Source of the DNA: Ensifer adhaerens | GTDB lineage: Bacteria; Pseudomonadota; Alphaproteobacteria; Rhizobiales; Rhizobiaceae | DNA length: 64,000 nt | Direction of reading: 5' to 3' | Assembly (NCBI RefSeq): GCF_000697965.2 | Contig: NZ_CP015880.1 | Coordinates: 434,001-498,000, forward strand | Shown: positions 46,046 to 52,855 of the stretch, in pieces | Numbering within the stretch: the stretch's first letter is position 1 | Layout: each line of letters starts with the position of its first letter | Position numbers and translations under genes: made by a program | The notes under the pieces: generated by a model | What the model saw: only the letters and a program-made list of their open reading frames with translations | What the model was told of the DNA's origin: nothing | Database searches by the model: none

Positions 46046-47395
46046 ATGATGACAGCGGAAACTCCTTACCACCGTGTTGGCCGCGAGGCGCCTGCGGCCC
46101 GGGGTGATGTCGATCAACTGACGGGGCTCGGCAACGCCCGTTGCCTGCGCCAGTGTGTCCTTGATCTCGCCGAGGAGCGTGCCAGCGACCCGGCCCCGTT
46201 CACCATCGGCCTTGCCAATATCGATGGTTTCAAGCCGATCAATGACCTGTTCGGACCGGAAGCGGGCGACGAAATCCTCTGCCAGGTGGCCTATCGCCTG
46301 AAGGCCTGCGCGCCCGAGGGCGCCACGATCATCCGTTTCGACAGCGATGAATTTGCCTTCGTGTTGCCGCTGATCTTCGAGCGCAAGGGCGCCGAGAAGA
46401 TCGGACAGATGCTGAAGGAGGTGCTGTCGGCCCCCTTTGATCTCGGCGACCGTCACGTTCGTCTGTCCGCCTCCTTCGGTTTCGCCGTTTATCCCTTTGC
46501 CGGAGAGGTATTCGAGGACCTCCTGAAAAGCGCCGATACCGCGCTTTATCGCTCGAAGCGCCGCGGCCGCGGGCAGATCACCGTCTACTCGCAGGAGATC
46601 GCCCAGGAGATGAAGCGCGCGACGCAGCTTGAGCAAGCGCTGCGCAACGCCATCATCGCCAACGAGGTTGACGTGCACTTCCAGCCGATCGTCGATCTGC
46701 GCAACGACGCGGTTGTCGGCTTCGAGGCCTTGGCGCGCTGGTGCGATGCCGATCTCGGCTATGTCTCGCCGGCGGTGTTCGTGCCGCTCGCCGAAGAGCG
46801 TGGTTTCATCGATTCGCTCGCCGAGGTCCTGCTGCGCAAGGCAGCCCATGCCGCGCTTTCCTGGCCGAAGGAGCTCTTCCTCTCCTTCAATCTCTCCTCG
46901 GCGCAGCTCACGGATCCGACCACCAGCCGGCGCCTGCTGTCGATCATCAGCCAGATCGGCCTCGACCCGCGGCGCCTGGAGCTGGAAATCACCGAAACGG
47001 CCGTCATGGCCGATGCGGATATCGCCCAGAAGATCGTTGCGGAACTGCGCGCCGCCGGCGTCCGCGTCTCGCTCGACGACTTCGGCACGGGCCAGTCGAG
47101 CCTTGGCCGGCTGCGCGACTTCTCCTTCGACAAGGTCAAGATCGACCGGGCCTTCGTCTCGCGCATTTCTGCCGATCGTGCCTCGGAGCATATCATCAAG
47201 GCGATCGTGTCGATGTGCGAGGGGCTTGAGCTCGAAGTCGTCGCCGAAGGCATCGAGGATTTTTCCGAAGCCCTGAAACTGAAGGCGCTCGGCTGCGGAC
47301 TGGGGCAGGGCTACTTCTATGGAAAGCCCGCCGATGCGGTGGCGACGATGCGCTATCTTGCCGATCGCTACCGCGATCTTCCCGCCCAGGCCTGA
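46046..47395 (+). CDS. GGDEF-EAL protein, probable c-di-GMP phosphodiesterase
   Basis: A 449-residue cytosolic protein. The GGDEF domain begins DQLTGLGNARCLRQ near residue 26, but the signature itself reads RFDSDEFAFV near 98, so the two glycines are replaced and cyclase activity is doubtful. The EAL domain looks complete: VVGFEALARWCDADLGYVSP near 225, FNLSSAQLTDP, LEITETAVM, LDDFGTGQSSLGRL near 350, KIDRAFV, and VVAEGIEDF near 400. The ATG at 46046 follows GGGGGA. The protein has no membrane segment or sensor domain. The preceding PAS/receiver gene may be its upstream partner. Confidence 0.92.
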   Translation: MMTAETPYHRVGREAPAARGDVDQLTGLGNARCLRQCVLDLAEERASDPAPFTIGLANIDGFKPINDLFGPEAGDEILCQVAYRLKACAPEGATIIRFDSDEFAFVLPLIFERKGAEKIGQMLKEVLSAPFDLGDRHVRLSASFGFAVYPFAGEVFEDLLKSADTALYRSKRRGRGQITVYSQEIAQEMKRATQLEQALRNAIIANEVDVHFQPIVDLRNDAVVGFEALARWCDADLGYVSPAVFVPLAEERGFIDSLAEVLLRKAAHAALSWPKELFLSFNLSSAQLTDPTTSRRLLSIISQIGLDPRRLELEITETAVMADADIAQKIVAELRAAGVRVSLDDFGTGQSSLGRLRDFSFDKVKIDRAFVSRISADRASEHIIKAIVSMCEGLELEVVAEGIEDFSEALKLKALGCGLGQGYFYGKPADAVATMRYLADRYRDLPAQA

Positions 47396-47401
47396 TCCGG
47401 G

Positions 47402-48340
47402 TTAGTCCTCGGCGCCGGACATCGCTGCGCGGTCGCGCCGCCCCTCATCCAGCAGCCAGTCACGCACCCTTTTGGCCTGCGCATTCAGTTCGCGCGATCG
47501 CGGCCAGACGACGTAGAAGGCAAGGCCCGTCTTCAGCACGTGTCCGGCGACCGGGACCAGCGCGCCCGAGCGGATCTGCGGATAGATCAAGTGTTCCCAG
47601 CCGAGCGCCACGCCTTCGCCGGATAGCACCGCCTGGATCACCAGGACATAGTCGTTGATCGAAAGCCGGCGCGCCTGTTTGGGATAGGCAAGACCGGCGC
47701 TCGCAAACCACTCGGTCCAGTCGCAGGCGCGTCGGACCGGCTCTTCCAGGTGGATGAGATTGTGGCGTGGCAGGTCGGCGGCCGTTTTCGGCAAGCCGTG
47801 CCGCTCGATATAGGCGGGTGTGGCGACCGCGTTGACCACCTCGTCGGCGAGCAGGGCGGCATGGTAACGCGGCCAATGGCTTGGGTCGCCGCCGCGGATG
47901 CCGAGCGGGATCGGCTCTTCCTCCAGATCGAGGTCGCGCACGCTGGTCTGGATCCGGAGATCGATTTCCGGCAGGTCCTCGCGCATGCGGTTGAGGCGCG
48001 GCAGCATCCACATCGAGGCAAAAGCGGTGGAGGCCGCGAGCGTCACGTTGGTCTCGCGGCCTTTGGCGCGAATGTCTTCGGCCGACTTCTGGATGCGCGA
48101 CAGGCCGACGGAGACGTCGGCATGAAACTTCTCGCCCGCTTCCGTCAGCTCGACCGCGCGGTGCACGCGATGAAACAGCGGCACGCCCAGCTGTTCCTCA
48201 AGACCGCGCACGGCGTAGGAGACTGCAGCCTGGGTCATGCCGAGCTCGTTGGCAGCACGGGTGAAGTTCTGGTGGCGGCCGGCTGCCTCGAACACGATGA
48301 GGCTTGTGGCGGACGGGAGCAGGCGGCGCAGGTTTTCCAT
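47402..48340 (-). CDS. LysR family transcriptional regulator (GcvA-like)
   Basis: A 312-residue LysR-type regulator of the GcvA/AmpR-like branch. N-terminal DNA-binding domain: SLIVFEAAGRHQNFTRAANE, then TQAAVSYAVRGLEEQLGVPL and FHRVHRAVELTEAG. The effector domain follows. It is divergent from the MttB-type methyltransferase, 92 bases between starts, and is the obvious candidate regulator of it. The stop is seven bases from the convergent GGDEF-EAL stop. Confidence 0.92.
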   Translation of the reverse strand: MENLRRLLPSATSLIVFEAAGRHQNFTRAANELGMTQAAVSYAVRGLEEQLGVPLFHRVHRAVELTEAGEKFHADVSVGLSRIQKSAEDIRAKGRETNVTLAASTAFASMWMLPRLNRMREDLPEIDLRIQTSVRDLDLEEEPIPLGIRGGDPSHWPRYHAALLADEVVNAVATPAYIERHGLPKTAADLPRHNLIHLEEPVRRACDWTEWFASAGLAYPKQARRLSINDYVLVIQAVLSGEGVALGWEHLIYPQIRSGALVPVAGHVLKTGLAFYVVWPRSRELNAQAKRVRDWLLDEGRRDRAAMSGAED

Positions 48341-48367
48341 AAATGACCCTTATAGCATGGATCGAAT

Positions 48368-48419
48368 TTTTCCAGCGTTACAGTGGAGTTTTTCGCCCAT
48401 AGCATCATCTGAGATGATG
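48368..48419. promoter_or_regulatory. Candidate operators in the lysR-mttB divergent region
   Basis: Two symmetrical elements lie between the LysR and mttB-type genes. CATCATCT-G-AGATGATG (48403-48419) is a perfect 17-base palindrome just before the mttB ribosome site (GGGAGG). TCCA...TGGA flanked by T-runs (TTTTTCCAGCGTTACAG and onward to TGGAGTTTTT) occupies 48368-48394. Either could be the LysR site; the first might instead act on the mRNA, as it abuts the ribosome-binding site. Confidence 0.4.
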
Positions 48420-48432
48420 GGAGGATATGGGC

Positions 48433-49983
48433 ATGGATACGGCACTGGCAACGGACGCGGCGGTACCGAGACGGACACGCGGCACACGGCCGAACCGGCG
48501 CGAGGGCGCAGGACGCAGCCTCGGTGTTCCCTACATCACCAGAAACATTCCGACCTACGATATCCTCGGCGAGGAAAGCCTGCTTCGGATCGAAGCGATT
48601 GCCGATCGAATCCTTGCCGAAGTCGGCATCGAGTTTCGCGACGACCCGGTTTCTCTCGATCACTGGCGAAGGGCCGGCGCGAAGGTCGACGGCGTCCGGG
48701 TGACCTTCGAACCGGGCATGCTGAAGGAAATCGTCGCCTCGGCGCCGCACCAGTTTACCCAGCATGCCCGCAATCCGGCGCGCAATGTCGAGATCGGCGG
48801 CAACAACGTCGTCTTCTCGCCGGCCTATGGCTCGCCCTTCGTCATGGACCTCGACAAGGGCCGGCGCTACGGCACGATCGAGGACTTCCGCAACCTGATC
48901 AAGCTGGCGCAGTCGAGCCCCTGGCTGCACCATTCCGGCGGCACGATCTGCGAGCCGGTCGACGTGCCGGTCAACAAGCGCCACCTCGACATGGTCTACA
49001 GCCATATCAAATATTCCGACCGCGCCTTCATGGGTTCGATCACGGCGGAAGACCGTGCCGAAGATTCGATCGAGATGGCGCGCATTCTCTTTGGTCGCGA
49101 TTTCGTCGATCGCAACTGCGTCATCCTCGGCAACGTCAACGTCAATTCGCCGCTCGTCTGGGACGGGACGATGACGAAGTCGCTACGCGCCTATGCGCGG
49201 GCAAACCAGGCCGCGGTCATTGTGCCCTTCATCCTTGGCGGCGCCATGGGGCCGGTCACCAATGCCGGCGCCATCGCCCAGTCCTATGCCGAGACGCTTG
49301 CCGGCTGTGCACTGACCCAGCTGGAGCGCAAGGGCGCCCCGGTCATTTTCGGCAATTTCCTGTCGTCCATGTCGCTGCGCTCGGGCTCGCCCACCTTCGG
49401 CACGCCGGAACCGGCGATCGGCAGCATGGTCGTCGGCCAGCTTGCGCGCCGGCTCGGCCTGCCGCTGCGCTGTGCCGGCAATTTCTCCAATTCGAAGCTG
49501 CCGGATGCACAGGCGATGCAGGAAGGCGCGATGTCGATGCTCTCGGCGGTGCATTGCGGCGCGAATTTCATCCTGCATTCCGCCGGCTTCGTCGATGGGC
49601 TGCTCGCCATGTCCTACGAGAAGTTCGTTATGGACACCGACTTCTGCGGCGCGCTGCATGCCTATCTTGCCGGCGTGGTCGTCGACGACAACACGCTGGC
49701 CATGGACGCCTTCCTGCAGGTCGGTCCCGGCAGCCATTTCCTCGGCTGCGACCACACCATGCGCAACTACCAGACCGCCTTCTGGGATTCGGCCCTTTCG
49801 GACAACGAGCCCTTCGAGAAATGGGTTGAGGAGGGCGAGACCGACATGGCGACGCGTGCCAACCGCGCCTGGAAGAAGACGCTTGCCGAATATGAAGCGC
49901 CGCCGCTGGATGTGGCGCGCGACGAGGCGCTGATCGATTATGTCACGCGCCGCAAGGAGAGCATGGCGGATGCTTGGTACTGA
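48433..49983 (+). CDS. Trimethylamine methyltransferase (MttB) family protein, non-pyrrolysine type
   Basis: A 516-residue member of the MttB superfamily. These TIM-barrel enzymes move a methyl group from a quaternary or tertiary amine to a corrinoid protein. The archaeal trimethylamine enzymes contain pyrrolysine (in-frame TAG); this gene has no internal stop, so it is of the non-Pyl type, some of which use glycine betaine or other quaternary amines. Typical stretches: PTYDILGEESLLRIEAIADR near residue 33, SPAYGSPFVMDLDKGRR near 135, HCGANFILHSAGFVDGLLA near 375. No corrinoid protein gene is adjacent. The ATG at 48433 is eight bases after GGAGG; another ATG at 48427 is too close. Confidence 0.88.
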   Translation: MDTALATDAAVPRRTRGTRPNRREGAGRSLGVPYITRNIPTYDILGEESLLRIEAIADRILAEVGIEFRDDPVSLDHWRRAGAKVDGVRVTFEPGMLKEIVASAPHQFTQHARNPARNVEIGGNNVVFSPAYGSPFVMDLDKGRRYGTIEDFRNLIKLAQSSPWLHHSGGTICEPVDVPVNKRHLDMVYSHIKYSDRAFMGSITAEDRAEDSIEMARILFGRDFVDRNCVILGNVNVNSPLVWDGTMTKSLRAYARANQAAVIVPFILGGAMGPVTNAGAIAQSYAETLAGCALTQLERKGAPVIFGNFLSSMSLRSGSPTFGTPEPAIGSMVVGQLARRLGLPLRCAGNFSNSKLPDAQAMQEGAMSMLSAVHCGANFILHSAGFVDGLLAMSYEKFVMDTDFCGALHAYLAGVVVDDNTLAMDAFLQVGPGSHFLGCDHTMRNYQTAFWDSALSDNEPFEKWVEEGETDMATRANRAWKKTLAEYEAPPLDVARDEALIDYVTRRKESMADAWY

Positions 49984-50065
49984 CGAAGCCGGCATTCTCG
50001 GTCGCCTTTCAAGGAACAGGAAACGACATCGTCGAAAGATCCGCTGCTGCAGCCTTCCCGCCTGA

Positions 50066-50625
50066 GCCGACGACCTCGTCGTGTCGAGCTGGGATATCAT
50101 CGCCGGGACGGTGAAGCCGGAGGGGCCGGTGCCGCTCTATGACGACAACGGCGCCTATAGCGGCATGATGGCGGCCGAGCTGATCGCGCGAGGCGGCGGC
50201 GAGCAGATCGTCTCGCCCGAGCGCATGTTCGCGCCCGAGGTCGGGGGCATGAACCATGTGCCCTATGCGACCGCCTTTGCCGAACACAATGTCCGGGTGA
50301 CGATCAACACGCGGCTGAAATCCGTTCGGCGGGAGTGCAATGGCCTTGTTGCGACGCTCGGTTCCGATTTTTCGGACAAGGCAACGATCAAGGGGCGTGT
50401 CGCGCCACTGGTGGTCGAGGTGCCGATGGACGACCTCTGTCGTGAACTCGAGCTGCTTTCTCGGAAGCTGGGGGGCGTCGATTACAAGGCGCTGCTTCGC
50501 GGTGAGAACCCCACCCCGCAGAAAAACCTCGATGCCCGCTTCGACATGTTCCGGATCGGCGATGACGTCGCCAGCCGCAACATCCACGCGGGCATTTACG
50601 ATGCCTACGCGACGGAGTGCTCGTC
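50066..50625 (+). pseudogene. Remnant of an NADH:flavin oxidoreductase (C-terminal part)
   Basis: From a stop at 50063 the frame reads about 185 residues that match the C-terminal FAD/NAD-binding region of trimethylamine dehydrogenase-like or N-methylproline/dimethylglycine demethylase-type enzymes: SSWDIIAGTVKPEGPVPLYD, then PERMFAPEVGGMNHVPYATA and FDMFRIGDDVASRNIHAGIY. The N-terminal flavin barrel (some 450 residues) is absent; only 80 bases separate the match from mttB. The match ends at about IYDA near 50610 and the frame then runs into unrelated sequence. It is a decayed gene, probably once in an operon with the methyltransferase. Confidence 0.82.
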
Positions 50626-50639
50626 TGACGCAAAGCCAA

Positions 50640-50664
50640 GGCGGCGGTGCCTGGCACCGCCGCC
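50640..50664 (-). terminator. Strong GC hairpin after the PRC-barrel gene
   Basis: GGCGGCGGTGC and GCACCGCCGCC form a perfect 11-bp stem with a three-base loop, 40 bases past the PRC-barrel gene stop on the minus strand. The following minus-strand bases TTGGCTTTG are only moderately U-rich. Confidence 0.65.
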
Positions 50665-50703
50665 CGTTGGAAGGCGTACTGAACAGCTTGGAATGCTACG
50701 ACG

Positions 50704-51342
50704 TTACTGCTGCGGCTGTTCGGTACCCTGCTGCATCGGCTGCGCCGGTGCAGTAGTCGTGGTCGAAGAGGTCGTCGACGTGTCAACCGGCTGGTTGGCG
50801 TTCTGTTCGGCAACCTGCTGCGCCTTCGTCTTGAACTCCGGAGCCGACTTCAGCGTATCGGCGGTTTCGGTGGTCGTCAGCTTCAGCTTGTCCGTGTTGG
50901 GCTGCTCGGCGATCGTGATGCGATCAAACGGAACCGCTACGTCCTTTTCGCCGAGACCCAGGAAGCCGCCGACACCGATTACGGCCGCTTCCACGCCGCC
51001 ATCCTTCTTCATGATCAGGTCGTTGATCTCGCCGATGCTTTCGTCACCGGCATTGTAGACGCTCTGGCCGATATAGGTGCTGGTTGCGATCTGGTCGCTT
51101 GCCTGCTCGGTCAGATAGGTGGCGTCCGATTGCGCCATATCAGCGGTCTTGGTTTCCGTGATCGGCGGCTTCGTTTCAGCCTGATCGGCCGGAGCCATGG
51201 CGTCCGGGGCGGGCTGCGCCGGCTGCATTGTCTGCGGCTGTTCCATCGGCTTGGTTGCGTCCTGCGCGAAAGCCACCGGGGCGACAGTAAGACCCGCGAA
51301 GAGCGCGCCGGCTGCGACGGTTGTTACGAGTTTCTTGATCAT
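50704..51342 (-). CDS. Exported PRC-barrel domain protein
   Basis: A 212-residue protein with a signal peptide (MIKKLVTTVAAGALFAGLTV, then APVAFAQ). A Pro/Gln/Met/Ala-rich mature N-terminus precedes a PRC-barrel domain around residues 90-160 (IGQSVYNAGDESIGEINDLI and AAVIGVGGFLGLGEKDVAVP). The C-terminus is low complexity: QPVDTSTTSSTTTTAPAQP and QQ-rich. PRC-barrel proteins of this exported kind are common in rhizobia; function is not known, perhaps envelope-associated. It is probably transcribed alone, with a strong hairpin behind it. Confidence 0.88.
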   Translation of the reverse strand: MIKKLVTTVAAGALFAGLTVAPVAFAQDATKPMEQPQTMQPAQPAPDAMAPADQAETKPPITETKTADMAQSDATYLTEQASDQIATSTYIGQSVYNAGDESIGEINDLIMKKDGGVEAAVIGVGGFLGLGEKDVAVPFDRITIAEQPNTDKLKLTTTETADTLKSAPEFKTKAQQVAEQNANQPVDTSTTSSTTTTAPAQPMQQGTEQPQQ

Positions 51343-51643
51343 CTCAAACTGCCTTTCCTTGACGTTTCGATCAGGGCGCGGCCTGGCTTCTGCCGCCAGG
51401 TCGACCGCGCCGGTGATATGGTGTCAACGCCCGGGAGCCCGAACGGTTCCGGAAAAAATAGTCAAAGTTTCAGGTCGAAAGGTCCGTTGCCGGTGAACGT
51501 GACCCTCGTCCGCGATTTTCCAAGGATTGTCGGCAATCTCGCGCGGACATGTATTTTGGATTTCGAATATATGTATTTTAGTGATCAATTATGTACTTTG
51601 GGTCATTCATGAATTCTTGAGCGTTCTTGTCGATACTTGGCAG
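51343..51643. other. AT-rich intergenic region before the membrane protein gene
   Basis: About 300 bases. The half nearest the membrane protein gene is notably AT-rich for this genome and holds three direct repeats described separately. The half nearest the PRC-barrel gene presumably holds its promoter. No convincing gene. Confidence 0.45.
51549..51599 (+). promoter_or_regulatory. Three direct repeats ATGTAYTTT spaced 20-22 bases
   Basis: ATGTATTTT at 51549 and 51571 and ATGTACTTT at 51591 are direct repeats with start-to-start distances of 22 and 20 bases, close to two helical turns each, so they lie on about the same face of the DNA. They end 44 bases upstream of the next start codon. This is the kind of pattern a cooperatively binding regulator would use. 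Assigned by pattern only. Confidence 0.4.
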
Positions 51644-52792
51644 ATGGCAGGAAATAGCGCGCAGCGTCGTCACCCTGTTATCCCGGGATGGTTTTCGATG
51701 TTTTTGCCGCGCCGCTTTCTTTCTGTTTCCTTGCTCTCCGTTCTGGCGATGGCCGGCCTCGTTCTGATCGAGCGCAATCTTTTTGGGCTGCGCTATTTTT
51801 CGGAACGGGTTCCTGGCGTCGAGCCCTACAATCTCTGGCATGCCTGGGTGGCGCTGAGCCTGTCACTCGCGGCGGTTCAGGGCTTTACCCGCGATGCCGC
51901 CTGGCTGGGCGCGCCGGAGCTGCGGCTGGCGTCCGGCCGCGAGCTTGGGCTTTGTGTCGCCGGCTGGATGCTCGCCGTGCTGATGGCGCTGGTGTTCGTT
52001 GCCGATCCCCTCGGTTTCAGCCTTCTGGCGCGTGAAGACGGCCTGGTCGAATGGGCCTCTGCCCTGCTGATCTTCATCGCCAGCGGTTTCTTTGCGTTTG
52101 CTGCCGTCGGGCAACTGCGCGTGGCCCGTTCAGGAATGGGACGTCGCGCCTGGATGGCCGCGGCTTTTGCAGCGCTTCTGGCGCTTTGCTTCTTCGTGGT
52201 CGGCATGGAGGAGATATCCTGGATGCAGCGCGTCTTCGGTATCGCCACGCCGGAGGGCCTGCTCGCGCTCAACAAGCAGCAGGAATTGAACCTGCACAAC
52301 ATCTCCACCGGCTTCTCGGAACTGCTCTACTACACCGGCAGCTTCTTCCTTTTGACGCTGGCGCCCTTCGTCTGGCTCTATCTGCGCAAGAGCATCAGCC
52401 TTGGTCGGCTCGATGCTTTTGCGCCGAGCGTGCTGGTGCTGGCGGCAAGCGCCCCGATGGCCGCCTTCAACAGCGACAACTGGAGCATGTTGCCGACGCA
52501 GATGATGGTGATGATGACCGTGATCATACTGCTGATGGTTGCCGATATCGCGCTGAGGGCAGGGCACTGGCGCGAGTTCATCGTGCTGACGGCAGGCGCC
52601 ATTCTGATCGTCGCGATCCAGGAGCTGTTCATTCTCCAGGCTTCCACGCTCGTGCGCCTTTGGGACCCGACCGAGTACAAGGAGTTTTTCATTGCGCTCG
52701 GGCTCGCCATCTACGGCTTTGAAACCTGGTCGCGACTGCGTTCGCCGGCCGCAAGGCTTTCGCCGTTGGGCTCCCGTCCCCTGGCCGGATAA
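51644..52792 (+). CDS. Uncharacterised polytopic membrane protein with GMEEISW motif
   Basis: A protein of about 382 residues with some 8-9 hydrophobic segments (for example FLSVSLLSVLAMAGLVLIE, LCVAGWMLAVLMALVFVADP, MMVMMTVIILLMVADIAL). The conserved-looking centre reads FFVVGMEEISWMQRVFG, followed by LNKQQELNLHNISTGFSEL. I recall GEEISWxQR with a later ELNLHN in other uncharacterised bacterial membrane proteins, so it seems to be a real family, with two neighbouring Glu in or near the membrane that might be catalytic or ion-binding. The start is uncertain: ATG at 51644 (no strong ribosome site) or 51698. Confidence 0.75.
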   Translation: MAGNSAQRRHPVIPGWFSMFLPRRFLSVSLLSVLAMAGLVLIERNLFGLRYFSERVPGVEPYNLWHAWVALSLSLAAVQGFTRDAAWLGAPELRLASGRELGLCVAGWMLAVLMALVFVADPLGFSLLAREDGLVEWASALLIFIASGFFAFAAVGQLRVARSGMGRRAWMAAAFAALLALCFFVVGMEEISWMQRVFGIATPEGLLALNKQQELNLHNISTGFSELLYYTGSFFLLTLAPFVWLYLRKSISLGRLDAFAPSVLVLAASAPMAAFNSDNWSMLPTQMMVMMTVIILLMVADIALRAGHWREFIVLTAGAILIVAIQELFILQASTLVRLWDPTEYKEFFIALGLAIYGFETWSRLRSPAARLSPLGSRPLAG

Positions 52793-52821
52793 AAATACCC
52801 CGCCTGACGGGCGGGGTATTT
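52793..52821. terminator. Bidirectional rho-independent terminator
   Basis: AAATACCCCGCC and GGCGGGGTATTT form a perfect 12-bp stem around TGACG, with an A-run on the left and T-run on the right. It starts at the stop codon of the membrane protein gene and serves the convergent sugar operon (dehydratase stop at 52856) too. Confidence 0.92.
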
Positions 52822-52855
52822 GAAACGCGTCTGCCTCGAACTGCGTCCGAAGCCG

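Noticed and set aside
48433..49983. Pyrrolysine-containing trimethylamine methyltransferase
   Set aside because: The frame has no in-frame TAG and no pyrrolysine genes are seen.
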